From Tillus elongatus (taxonomy: Eukaryota > Arthropoda > Insecta > Coleoptera > Cleridae): a stretch of 64,000 nucleotides of DNA. Position 1 is the stretch's first letter. Every line of letters begins with the position of its first letter. Positions 22,150 through 33,060 of the stretch are shown piece after piece. The notes beneath the pieces are model-generated. The model worked only from the letters and a program-made list of their open reading frames with translations. It had not been told where the DNA came from and searched no databases. The position numbers and the translations under genes were made by a program. Where the stretch lies: positions 161,460,118 through 161,524,117 of the forward strand of contig OZ023265.1 in assembly GCA_964006375.1 (NCBI GenBank). The letters are read 5' to 3'.

Positions 22150-22620
22150 TATATAAAAAAAAAACTCTGGACGCAGCAAGTGCGTTATCGAAGTGAATTT
22201 TCATAAAAATGTTTTTAATTACAAATATATCGCTCTAATGCGAGCAGGCATCAATTTGGTTACCGGTATAACCTATATAGTAGGAACAGTGTATTATATT
22301 TTATCAGAATAATTATTTGAAAATGTACAAAACTTTTCGGAAAATAAGCTTTAAATGAACCTTAGGTTAATAGCAAATTGAGTTATTGAAATTTGAAACA
22401 TTTAATGAAAATTCGCAACCAAAACGCCCTTGCTGCGTTCATACAAAAATTTTCCGAAAATACAGTTAAATGTTGGTTTCCTAACCTTTGGAGGGTTTAA
22501 TGAAAATTTGCTACCAAAACGCACTTACTGTGTCCCGATTTTTTCTTACAAACATGCATCATATTTCGATAAAATATGCTAAAATGCAGTAACGAATTTG
22601 TTCTACGAAAATTAGCTAGA
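22150..22620. repeat. Dispersed repeat with inverted internal halves
   Basis: The left part has GGACGCAGCAAGTGCGTTAT then GTGAATTTTCAT; the right part carries the inverse (AATGAAAATTCGC..AAACGC.CTTGCTGCGT) twice. The centre contains TTACCGGTATAACCTATA, which also occurs inverted near 4590. Related fragments occur near 4390, 4660, 32700, 34880 and 43690. No ORF. The class of element is not clear. Confidence 0.65.
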
Positions 22621-22846
22621 TATAGACCGTTAAACCATAAACTTCACTAAACCTACAGCGAAAGCATCAACTTAACTAAACCGACAGCCAAAACATCAAA
22701 GAAAGGGTGTATTTGAAATGAATTTTCTGGGAATATTTTAGTAAAAACGATTGAAACTAAGACTTCAGGCTTTGTAAAACATTATTCTTGATACATTTTC
22801 CTTCCATAGCTCATATTAGTGTCAGGTTCATTGCCTAAATATTACC

Positions 22847-23434
22847 AATTTTGACGTTTAAAATCGCGATTTTGACGTTTTGAGGAAAAGCCAAATGTAT
22901 TTTTCTTTGAATGCCTGTAACTTTTTTGTCCTTTAACCTATGGAGCTAAATTTTGGTAGGTAACTTGCCTATAATGCTATAAACCCGCTAGTGAGGTTTG
23001 GTTGCCCTTACTTTGTTAATTTTGGAGATATAATTTTTTTTCGAAAGAAAACATAAAATTTTCCGGGAAAACCTCGGTGGATTATCCTGGCTAACGAACT
23101 TATTCAAGCCACTTGCGAAAGGAAGGTACTCACCAATTTTGACGTTTAAAATCGCGATTTTGACGTTTTGAGGAAAACCCAAATTTATTGTTTTTTAAAT
23201 GCCTGTAACTTTTTTGTCCTTTAACCTACAGAGCTAAATTTTCGTAGGTATTTTACCCATAATGATATAAACCCGCGTGTGAAATTTGGTTGCCCTTACT
23301 TGGTTAATTCCGGAGAAATAATTATTTTTCGATTTTTTTCGAAAGAAAACACAAAATTTTCCGGGAAAACCTCGGCAGATTTTCCTGGCTAACGAACTTA
23401 TCCAAGCCACTTGTGGAAGGAAGGTACTCACCAA
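22847..23434. repeat. Tandem duplication of a 288-bp unit
   Basis: AATTTTGACGTTTAAAATCG begins at 22847 and again at 23135. Both units then share TGCCTGTAACTTTTTTGTCC, TTCGAAAGAAAAC, TTTTCCGGGAAAACCTCGG and GGAAGGTACTCACC. The second unit runs straight into a (TA)n array. A diverged relative lies at 43780-44003, also ending in (TA)n. Confidence 0.85.
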
Positions 23435-23476
23435 GTTTTATCAAAATCGGTCCATAATTTTTTTAGTTATAGGTGT

Positions 23477-23627
<151 letters not shown>

Positions 23628-24249
23628 ATATAAAGTCTGAAACCGACCTCGGATTTGGGTTCCAGGCGTCCTAATTAGCGCTCATTTGAAAAAAAATTTT
23701 CAAAATTCGAAAGTCGATATCTCCTCATTAGTGAATTTTTTTTAAGAAAATTCACTAAAAGGAACTAATAAATACACTTAAATACTATTATATAAATTAG
23801 ACTGTCTTAAAAATCTAAGTAAACAGTTTACATTCGTTAAATTTAGACCTAAAATATCAGACAAGTTTCTTTTACCAATATTTTCAAATCGTGGAGAGGC
23901 ATATAAGGGACATTCCAATAGAATTATCAGAAATAAAATGAGCTGGTCACCATGCAAATTATTTGATCATATCCTCATAACTACGTAACGTGTTGACACA
24001 AAAACTTATCGAATGCAACTACATGCAATGATTGTTATATTATGGACTTATTCATATTTTTACCACACAAAAAGTGAAACACAGTTTAATAAAGGTTGTA
24101 ATTATGCGAACCAGAAAGTGAAGTAAACCATAATAACATAACCATAATAATAATAATAATAATAATAATCCAGTCATTAACATGAAAATAATCTAAAAAA
24201 ACGATACTTTAGAACTATTCGAAATTTGGCCCATTGACCTGAATACACA

Positions 24250-25087
24250 ATCTAACCCTCCTTAAGATTTCTTCTTGAACACTGCTCAACATGTGCGAAG
24301 TTATTGCCTGCAATTTTATTTCTTAGTTCCTGTGGGGTGTTAAATGGTGTTTGATACACAATTTCCTTGATATAGCCCCATAGGAAAAAATCTAAACATG
24401 TGAGGTCAGGAGACCTTGCAGGCCACGAGACAGGACCACCTCGACCTATCCATTTATTGGGGTAACCCGATGATTTAGAAATCGGCAAACATTTATGTCA
24501 TAATGTGCTGGTGTCCCGTCCTGCATAAACCACATACGTCGATTGTTATCTAGTGGCAAATCTTCTTCCAATATACGCAGATATCTCTGCCTGTTGAGGT
24601 GGCCATTAAAGAAATATGGCCCAATAAGATTTGTCCCAATTATTCCAGCCCAAACATTTATCGTAAAATGGTGCTGGTTGTCAACTGATCTGCAAAAGTT
24701 CGCATTTTCTGAGGCGTAATAATGAAAGTTGTGCCCGTTAACCCTACCACAACTTGAAAATAAAGATTCACCACTGAACATCATGTAATTAAAAAAATTC
24801 TCACTTTCATTGTACTTGCCAACTGCCCACTCGCAAAAACTGAGGCAACTTCGAAAATCTGCATTCGTCAATGCCTGTTGCAACTTCATTTTATATGGGT
24901 GAAACTTGTATTTTCTTAATGTTTTGTTCACTGAAGATTTTAATATTCGTAATCCTTTGGCAACTTTCCTCACGCTTGTGTGCCAATTATCTAATGCTGA
25001 TGCAACAATAGAAAATTCGTTTTCTTCATTGCCACTTACTCTCCCTTGGCGTGTTGACATTTCATAATTGGCGTTAGCAGTTCGCAA
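24250..25087 (-). pseudogene. Tc1/mariner-superfamily (IS630-type) transposase remnant
   Basis: On the - strand, 25087-24446 reads a DNA-binding region (VRKVAKGLRILKSSVNKTL), then MMFSGESLFSSCGRVNGHN, FTINVWAGIIGTNLIGPYFF and WFMQDGTPAHYDINVCRFLN. A frame break follows, then GRGGPVSWPARSPDLTCLDF at 24440 down to 24252. The second and third acidic positions are present (QDG; DFFLWGY), but the first is lost (FSGES where FSDES is usual). Ends of the element were not identified; flanks at about 23925-24250 and 25090-25570 show no clear inverted repeat. Confidence 0.85.
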
Positions 25088-25571
25088 AAAACAGTCTTTA
25101 CAACTTTACGTAACATTTTTCCTGAGGATGTCTTTGGTTCGGATGTTTGTGTGTACACACGAGATGCTAGAAAACAGTTTCGCTGATATTTGAGTATAAT
25201 AAGTGTTATATTAACTAATTCCTCAGTATTATAATTTATTTTAAATTAAATAACACAAAAGTTAGAATATAAGACATGGCTCAAACACCTGAGAACATAT
25301 TTGTTGATGAGGTCACAGATTGTTTTCCTGTCTCAGGTCTACTATGTGAAAAATTGACTGGACAGGATATCTCCGCTTCGGACTATTTGTTCAAAAACAT
25401 CTCTTCGGCTTCTACACAATTTCTTTGGCATAAAATGTAATAGGACAGCATATCAAAATTTTCTTTACTTGTAAAACTACCTCCCTCCATTGTGAAATAG
25501 ATAGATTTCAGGAAACGAGGCTAAAATGATACTATGTCAATAAAATTGATTTTGTCAAAATTGATCGTGTT

Positions 25572-25890
25572 GTTGTTTCTTTAACATTGTCTATTTTCAC
25601 GACTATGGTCAATCACCGACGCCAGGAAGGAGTTTCACCTCACTATCCTCGAAATTTACCGAAGCCTTTCTGTAAGGAAGGTGGGGATCTTTATCGTGCC
25701 CAACATCGCATAGACACGGGACCGGAGATTTTACGCGACCTCTGAAGGGCGGAACGTGCAGACACCAACTTGCTCAAATACAATGTTACAATCTTGGTTA
25801 ATGTTATGTTACAGTTTGTACTGAAAAAGTGTAAGGAGAACCCTGGGATCACGTTCTTACCATTGAACCAACGACCACTGAGGCTCTAGA
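25572..25890 (-). mobile_element. tRNA-derived SINE, second copy (inverse, diverged)
   Basis: The reverse complement of this stretch follows the SINE at 2360-2726: the 3' region (GTTTCTTTAACATTG on the + strand, then TCACCGACGCCAGGAAGGAG), the GGCACGATAAAGATCC region and a decayed promoter head near 25850-25890. It differs from copy 1 by many substitutions and small indels, and no clean target duplication was found, so it is older. Confidence 0.82.
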
Positions 25891-26354
25891 TTTGATCATC
25901 ATGGAAGTATTAAAAAACTTCTATGTAGATAATTTAATTTTTAGGCATATATGATCTGAAGGCAGAAGAGTACTATTAGATAGGTCAGCTTTTTATTAGT
26001 GTTGTAAAAGAAAATACTAAATTAATAATAATAATTTAATTTCTCAATAAATACAAAACATTTATAAATATATACTAGTTTCATAAAATGTACAGCCTAT
26101 GACTTTAAAACTTATAGCTAAAACACTTTTTTAACAAAGATTGAACCATATTATACAATTGAATCAATAGCTTAAACCACATGGTGATAAATAAAAAGTT
26201 TTATTTGAAATCATTCAGTCTAAGAAATACAAATTTCCATTAAATATATGCAACCACCATTGTACACGATATCCCACATTGAAATGTCCCCCCCCCCCAG
26301 TATCGCGTTTATTTTTAAAACTGCAAATCTAAATGGTTTTTGCATGTTCATATA

Positions 26355-27157
26355 CAGGGCTTTCATTAATTCCCGAACCCCACGTGACCGCTCAAGTTAG
26401 GCAACCCGGCATACACGGTTGTACAACCTGAATTAATGAAATCCCTAAAATGCCAGTGTTGTCTTATATTTCCTTTGGGGTTTTATAAAAAAATGTAAAA
26501 ATTATAAGTTGAAACAGTAAATGTCTTAAATGTATTTATTATTTAGTATTTTTAACAGCAAGTCTGTTCATATACGGTTTACTGTTATTGATTGTTAAAA
26601 AATAAATTAAAAACAATAAAATATTACTTTTATTTTATATAGATATCAAAATTTTGTAATGTACGTAAACAAATTGAGGCCCGATTATTTAAACTTCTAA
26701 TTTACGGTTTTAGGAATGTGTATTGTGTAACATGTAACAAATATGTACCTGTTTGGGCAGATTACCGACGAACAGATTTGGTAGGGCTTCGTTCCATGCG
26801 ATGTCGAATATCGTCAACAACATAACCTTAACATACCTACACTTTTAACTTACGTAAAAACGCAATGAAAATGCTAAGTTTTGATAAAAACTGTTTATTT
26901 TTATTGTCCAACAGATAGAAAATTATTTGAAGAAGGTAAACACTGGTCGAACTTGGAAAATGCACAATATACATACAAAATAACCGTCAAAAGGGAATTG
27001 AGTGCCAATGGACTGAACTGTCAATTGTCAATTGATTTGGTAACTTTAGGGTCCCTAGTCTAGTGGTTTTTTTGGTTACTTTATGACTGCCAACTCATAA
27101 AATCATATTCCACTAAGAGAGAGACAGAATCCGGTCACGTGGGGTTCGGGAATTAAT
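26355..27157. mobile_element. Non-autonomous TIR element in a TA site, copy 1
   Basis: The left end is CAGGGCTTTC followed by ATTAATTCCCGAACCCCACG, preceded by TA. The right end near 27133-27157 is its reverse complement (CGTGGGGTTCGGGAATTAAT) but lacks the last ~10 bp. The interior of about 750 bp has no convincing gene; a 60-codon ORF at 26881-27063 is unlike anything I recognise. Copy 2 lies at 44092-53327, split by two insertions, and the two interiors align along their whole length. Confidence 0.85.
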
Positions 27158-27579
27158 CACTAAAATTGTTTAACTAAAGTAAACGTAAAAAGTTTTGTGC
27201 TGCATAATTAAAAATTTTCTATAGATCCATTGACTGGAGAATTTATTTTATAGCAATTTTACAATTTCCTATCTGAATTGCAAACACTCTGACTAGTCTA
27301 TAATGATAGAAAAAGATAATTCTCGACAGAAAAGATTCTATACAGTTTTCTTCTAAAATGCCAATTCGTTATTATTTGCCATTTTTTTTACTATTCTTCC
27401 ATAAACACAATGTTAACTTTTGAAAAAAACATGGTGGCTGGATCACCTATGGCCACACTGTCATCAAGTCACTGTACCATTCCCAAGTCAGTAAGCCAAG
27501 CGTCGTCGCTAAAGAAAGTTGCGTTTGGCTTGTGTGATTTTTTTTAGTGAGATTTGTTTGTGTGCTCATCGTTTTCGCA

Positions 27580-27720
27580 ATGTCTGATTCTCATGACCAG
27601 CGTCTGACAGTAAAGTTTTGCTTCTTGCTCGGAAAAACTGGCTGAAAACTCTTGAAATGTTAAAAATGACCTACAAAGATGATGCTATTGGAAAAACTCA
27701 AGTGTTTGAGTCGTTTTTGT
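27580..27720 (+). pseudogene. Mariner-type transposase N-terminal fragment
   Basis: From ATG 27580 the frame gives MSDSHDQRLTVKFCFLLGKT, then a stop/frameshift, then MLKMTYKDDAIGKTQVFE in the next frame. This resembles the first helix-turn-helix of a mos1/SETMAR-type mariner transposase. Nothing more of the enzyme follows. Confidence 0.7.
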
Positions 27721-27894
27721 TTTTATTTACGTCCTTAAATATTTCTCATTTTCAGCCAACGTCCCAAAAATGGGACGCACTTTTTTTTCTGTAACCAATG
27801 TCTTTATTTGAATGCTTTTAGTTGATATTAAGCATTTTCTCATAATAAGTACACTTCGAGAATACCCAAATCACCACAACACATCTTTTTAAAG

Positions 27895-27940
27895 ACCTGA
27901 CGATCGTTTCACTAACAAGGTTAGCGTCATCAGATGATGA
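27895..27940 (-). ncRNA. Hammerhead-like motif in Penelope terminus (copy A)
   Basis: On the - strand, CTGATGA (27927-27933) is followed by C, a 6-bp stem GCTAAC/GTTAGT with CTT loop, GAAAC (27906-27910), and GATCGTC, so stem III would be the self-complementary ACGATCGT and the cleavage triplet GUC. Two departures from a canonical hammerhead are the extra base between CTGATGA and stem II, and a poor stem I. Probably a decayed or variant ribozyme. Confidence 0.45.
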
Positions 27941-28122
27941 AAAGTTCTAAACTGCTTACTACTAAACATCAGCTTATATACTGAGTTTTAGGTAGATACG
28001 GATGCTGAGAGGGAGACTATATCACAGGCAAATTTTCTGTGTATTGTATTTATATTCCCGGGCGGGGTTTTTGAACTTCCTGTATAACTTTACCTGGCAA
28101 GTTTCGGAATATTTTATCTGTA

Positions 28123-28707
28123 TCAGAGACATAGGGCAAACAAAGGACTACGAATCAGTTGTGGCACTCGGTTTAAGGAACTTTTGTTTGTTATTGCCCT
28201 AGAAAGACAAATACTTTTGTACGCATCTAGCTTTGCTGGCTGTCTAACATTTTTGATAAGTTTCAGATTTTCTTTATCAGTGTGGTGGTTATTATCCCAA
28301 ATATGTTGTGCCATGCATGACTTGTCCACACTATCGTATCTCAGCTGTGCCAGATATTCACGAAATCTAGTCTCAATGGTTCTCTTAGTCTGCCGAACGT
28401 ATTTAAGATTACAATCTTTACAACATATCTCATAGATACCTGACATTTCAGTGGCTTTATCTTTATCTTTCGTATTACCTAACAAATTTCTTAAATTATT
28501 ATTTGTCGAAAAAGTTAGCTGCAAATCACCTGTCTTAAAAATGCTCCTTAGACCCCTTGTGATACATAGTTCAAAAGGTAGACAAACAATTTTTCTCTCC
28601 ATTTTATCTTTCCTGAATGTCGTGCATTCTGCTAACATTTTCTTAGTTCTGTGTCTACTAATTAATTTTTTCATTAAGCAATCCGAATATTCGTTATATT
28701 GAGCCAC
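28123..28707 (-). pseudogene. Penelope-like GIY-YIG endonuclease domain
   Basis: The open frame ends a Penelope polyprotein. After a conserved linker (MKKLISRHRTKK) it has SGIYEICCKDCNLKYVRQTK, the GIY...YVGQT block of GIY-YIG nucleases with Gly changed to Arg, then RTIETRFREYLAQLRY and SCMAQHIWDNNHHTD. This domain nicks the target DNA for RT priming. A partial second copy, inverted, lies at 29860-30085 on the + strand, where the block reads IGQTKRTIKTRYREHLAQLR. Confidence 0.88.
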
Positions 28708-29256
28708 GTTTTTAATGTACTCTAATTCTATACTTTATCTACTTTTCCTTAAGGGGATGTTAAATAATCTGCTACTAAGAAATTCAAACCGTCAATTTTT
28801 TGTGCAAATGTATGTGTTAAGGCAGTTCAAGATGTTGTGATTAGTGTCTATTTCCTGTATCAGGGTGGTTAAATCTAAGAACTATAACGTGTGTGGTCAT
28901 CTACACCTAATGGGGTGTCGCAAAGGGATAGTGCATATAAAACCAAAAACTCTAAAGACAGAACAAAACCGTATTTCATGTGAGGCAGTCACAAATGCTT
29001 TAGCTTTAGTTACAATTATATAGTAAAGTTCAATTAGTAATGTAGTGTATATAAAATCTAGTCAGTGCCATTAATTTGTAAAATAAAAGGAATCTCATCC
29101 ACGTTATTAAATAAGTGTTTGTTCTTTAATCTTGTATCCGAACCAGCATGTAACTCAATTAATTTAATACCAATACCACCCTGTCTCAATCGTTAACATT
29201 TTTTTTTAAATCTACAGTCCACTGAATTCGAAGGTGTGTATTAAACAGTATGTGAA

Positions 29257-29800
29257 TCATTTGGAGTGTAACTTAAGAGTGGTAGTTTCCTTCCTGTGGA
29301 CATCGTATTCAAGAGAGTCGTTATTTTTAATAACTAGTACATCTAGAAAAGGAAGTTTACTCTTAACTTCTAATTCGTAGGTAAATTTTATTGAATCAAA
29401 TTGACAGTTCAGTCTTTTAATAAAATCATCTACTTTGCATATATTTGTGTTAAACACTGCAAAAAGATCGTCCACATAACGAAATCATACTCTAGGAAAA
29501 TACTCACTTTCATTTTCTAAATCAGTCTCTAATCTACTCATGAATAGGTCCGCAATGAATGGAGCGAATGAGTTGCCCATTGCCGTGCCTTCAGTTTGTT
29601 CAAAAAAATCATTGTTAAATTGAAAAATACTTTGTTTTACACAAAGGTTTGTTAAAGTTAAATATTCATTACACACCTCTTCACTTATGTAGCTCAATAT
29701 CAATCACTGTTCTAAATACGTCAGCGTTTGTTTCATGGGCAGGCTAGGAAATAAAGTCGCTACATTAAGTGAAAGAGGAATTGCAGCTAACTTTTTCGGC
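29257..29800 (-). pseudogene. Penelope-like reverse transcriptase domain
   Basis: Reading down from about 29800: LNVATLFPSLP (motif A region, with Asn where Asp is expected), then QFNNDFFEQTEGTAMGNSFA (motif B) and LETDLENESEYFPRV. An in-frame TGA at 29482-29484 follows, then FRYVDDLFAVF (motif C, YVDD) and KSKLPFLDVLVIK. The N-terminal half is missing because the element switches into the inverted copy near 29830. The stop codon and the motif A change make it inactive. Confidence 0.85.
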
Positions 29801-30324
29801 AAAAAATAATTTACAAAACATATTTGGTAATGCGAAAGATAAAAATAAAGCCACTGAAATGATTGTAATCATAAATACATTGGGCAGACTAAGAGAACCA
29901 TTAAGACTAGATATCGTGAACATCTGGCACAGCTGAGATACAGTAGTGTAGACAAGTCATGCGTGGCACAACATATTTGCGATAATAACCACCACATTGA
30001 TAAAGAAAATCTGAAACTTATCAAAAACGTTCGACAGCCAGCGAAGATAGATGCGTACGAATTTATATTTCTAATGCAATAAAAAACAAAAGTACCCTAA
30101 ACTGAGCGCCGCCACTGACTTATAGTCCTTTGTTATCCCTCTCTCCCTGATACAGATAAAATATTCCGAAACTTGCCAGATAAAGTTATAAAGGAAGTTC
30201 AAAAACCTCGTCCGGCAATAAAAATACAATACACAGAAAATTTCCCTGCGATTTAGTCTCCCTCTCAGTATCGGTCTTTACCTAAAACTCAGCATATAAG
30301 CTGATGTTTAGTAGTAAGCAGCTT

Positions 30325-30390
30325 AGAACTTTTCATCATCTGATGACGCTAATCTTGTTAGTGAAACGATCGTCAGGTCTTTAAAAAGAT
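30325..30390 (+). ncRNA. Hammerhead-like motif in Penelope terminus (copy B)
   Basis: The inverted counterpart of copy A. CTGATGA lies at 30340-30346, stem II is GCTAAT/GTTAGT, GAAAC is at 30363-30367 and GATCGTCAGG follows. Same extra base before stem II and same weak stem I. One compensable change (C to U, giving a U-G pair) separates the stem II of A and B. Confidence 0.45.
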
Positions 30391-30504
30391 GTGTCGTGGT
30401 GATTTGTGTTCTCCAAGTGTACTTATCAGTACTCATCACAGGTTCCAATCTTCACTTAGTGATTTTCTTATAAATTCAATTATGACCGGTAATGGTTTTT
30501 TTTT

Positions 30505-32008
30505 AATATTTCAACAACACACCACGACTTACAGCCTAAATACTGTCATACCGTGGGTGTCGACAAGGAGGAAAGAGGCAGCTTGTTAATGCTGGACTTG
30601 AAGGTTTGGAGGTTCGGAGAAGAAGGAAAAACATGTGCCGGCAAGGAATTCCACAACTTGGAAGTCCTCGGGACAGAAGAGCGGGCATAACAAGATGTTC
30701 TATGTCTGGTGACCTGGACAGTAAAAGGGTGCAGTCGCTCTGTTCCCCTGATAGATCTGTTGGGGGCAGCAGGTGGAGGAACTATGGAAGAAAGCTGCTC
30801 TGAGCAGTGCCCGTGCAGATATCTATAAAAGAGAGAGAGGTCACCAACGGCACGTCGGTGGGCAAGGGAGGCTAGGGTCACCGATTAGACATTTAGCTCT
30901 CTTCTGAATGGAGTCCAGGATAGAGAGTGTAGAAGCGGCAGCGGCACCCCAAATGTGGAAGCAGTATTCGAGGTTTGGCCTTATTTGTGAAGTATATAAG
31001 GTATATAGATGAGCTGGTGAAAAGTATTTGCGAGCCCGGAAGAGGAAACCCAATTTCTTAGCAGCCGCTTCTGCAATTGATGTGACATGTTGGTGCCAAT
31101 TGAGATTTCGATCCACAGAAATGCCAACAAGTGAAAAGGACTCATTACTTTGAATGACTTGGTTGTTCATTGTGATGGGTCTAGGGTTGGTGTATCTCTT
31201 ATGAGATAGAAAGCAAGACTGAAATTTGGTGGAGTTGAATTAAACAAGGTTTCTACTTCCCCAGTCTAATATTTTTTCGAGATCAACAGAGACAGAACCG
31301 TCCATGAGTCTGCGATCCTCATCTAATTGGGTTAAAGAGACAGGCTTACAATATTGTATATTTGAGTGGAGGGTGCTGTCGTCCACGTAACTGTGAACTG
31401 GGTTGGATGTGCTAGAGGAGTTCATTCATCAAGAGAAGAAACAAAGTAGGGGCTAAAGCTGAACCTTGAAGGACTCCTGCATTAATTTGATACAGTTTAA
31501 AGGAATGGCCATCCACGACAACAGAAATGCTCCGGTTGGAGAGGAAATTTACTGTCTTGGTACAGAGTTTTGGTGGTAGGCCATAGGCCAGAAGTTTATT
31601 AAGCAGCGCTGCGTGCCAGACCTGGTCGAATGCTTTGGATATGTCTAGAGCGACAATCTGGGATTCAGCGTGTAGTTCCATAGACTTGTTCCAAGAATGG
31701 GTAACAAAGGAAATGAAGTCGGCAGTTGATCTGCGCTGATGGAATCCATACTGCCTGTCGTGGATTAGACTGTGTTTTTCAAGAAATTTTAGTAATTCGG
31801 TATTCATATACTTTTCCATCACTTTAGTTACGACTGAAAGGAGAGAAATAGGCCTGTAGTTGCTAGGAAGCGCTTTGGATCCTTTCTTGGGGACGGGTTG
31901 TACTCAAGCAGTTTTCCAGTTACTAGGGAATATGCCTCTATTGTAATATGTCTGAAACAGATGAGTCAGGACAGTAGCAAGTTCTGGTGTGCATTTTTTG
32001 AGAACAGG
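30505..32008 (-). mobile_element. Jockey/CR1-like LINE, copy 3
   Basis: A 5'-truncated copy (start near 32008) that keeps most of the RT (31822-31240) and the 3' domain (31170-30546). The frames include HDRQYGFHQRRSTADF, ALDISKAFDQVWHAALLNKL (motif A), NAGVLQGSALAP, VHSYVDDSTLHS (motif C) and VGISVDRNLNWHQHVTSIAE. Three frame breaks, near 31420, 31200 and 30860, disable it. It lies downstream of the zinc-finger gene. Confidence 0.9.
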
Positions 32009-32348
32009 GTTAATTGAATGTCGTAATTTAGTGCAATACTATACTGAACAAAAAACTCCCCAGAGAATTAACCAACTATTCAGAAAATAAACAAAATATA
32101 GCACATTTCGAAAATTTCTCAAATTCAGTGCATAACCTGGGTTTTGCATAGAAAAATGGTCACATATTTCCTACTTAGTAATAAAAATTCTTTCATTGTT
32201 CAAAACTTTCAATTCTGCAACACTCGATTCATTTAGAATATATCGGTGGATTATGTTGCACCTTATAAATGTATTGTCATGGCTCATTCTGAGTAAAAAG
32301 TTTAAATGAAGGCTCTATAAAAGATTTGACAACAAATTATTATTAAAG

Positions 32349-32629
32349 TCACGCAGGTTTGGGTTTATGGGCAGTCATAATATGTCCTGTAAATGTCGCT
32401 TTGTTGACAGATCGAAAAGGGCACTGTTCACAGGTAAACATGATGTTGTTCTCCATACCAGGATGTTTGGTTTTTAGATGTACCTTATAAGTACTGCTCT
32501 GGATACAGGCATAGGGGCAATATGCACACTTGTATGGCCTCTGGCCACTGTGACGCAGCTTATGTCTTCTTATAGAGTTGTGGTCGGAGGTTGTGTACGG
32601 ACAAACATCACAGGAAAATGGTTTCTCAC
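32349..32629 (-). CDS. C2H2 zinc-finger protein, exon 3 (last)
   Basis: The exon follows a TTTTTAG acceptor and opens with the last two bases of a Gly codon, completing the linker HTG|EKPFSC with exon 2. It encodes three fingers (FSCDVCPYTT..HKLRH, YKCAYCPYAC..HLKTKH, FTCEQCPFRS..HIMTAH) and ends AHKPKPA then TGA. The intron separating it from exon 2 is 4.79 kb and holds a GC-rich retroposon, LINE copy 4 and a foldback element. Confidence 0.92.
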
Positions 32630-32689
32630 CTAAAAGTCACAAAAAGTCTCAATATACACACGCATGCTAATACAGATAAAAATAATTAA

Positions 32690-32960
32690 AGCAGGGTTTT
32701 CATTTGAAAAGAGTTCGGGACGCAGCAAATGCATTATAGTAGTGAATTTTCATAAGAATTCTACACTATCAGTAACGTATATTATTAAAACTAATTCTTT
32801 AAATTTAAATGAACTTTGGAGATCAGCTTTAGAGGTCCCAGTAAGCAATTACTTGAGGAAATTTCTATTTTCTATGGAGCTAGAAAATTAAAATTTGGTA
32901 CATATATGTAAGTACTGCAAGTCTCTTGTGTTACAAATTTCATTAAAGTTACAAAAGTTT
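32690..32960. repeat. Dispersed repeat fragment
   Basis: It carries TTCGGGACGCAGCAAATGCA and GTGAATTTTCATAAG, relatives of the 22150 and 43680 copies. It lies in the zinc-finger intron. No ORF of note. Confidence 0.6.
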
Positions 32961-33060
32961 TCCAGCAAAAAAAATTATTATCGACAAGGGGAATGTACCT
33001 GCCAAATTATAAATATAGCAGGTATTTTTCATTATTAATTGCTTGGACGGTTTTATTTAG

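Larger units (their letters stand above)
27840..30430 (-). mobile_element. Penelope-like retroelement with inverted terminal copies
   Basis: A central - strand element with RT (about 29800-29257) and GIY-YIG endonuclease (28707-28123) domains is followed downstream by a terminal region (28140-27840). A second, partial copy of the GIY-YIG-to-terminus part lies inverted at about 29835-30430, so 27840-28460 and 29835-30430 form a long inverted repeat. Inverted or tandem partial copies are typical of Penelope-like elements. The whole lies between PPP2R3 and the zinc-finger gene and is broken by stops. Confidence 0.88.

Noticed and set aside
22847..23434. Tandem 288-bp direct repeat as a possible CRISPR-like or LTR structure
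   Set aside because: Only two adjacent copies without spacer or internal region, so it is neither; a simple tandem duplication fits.
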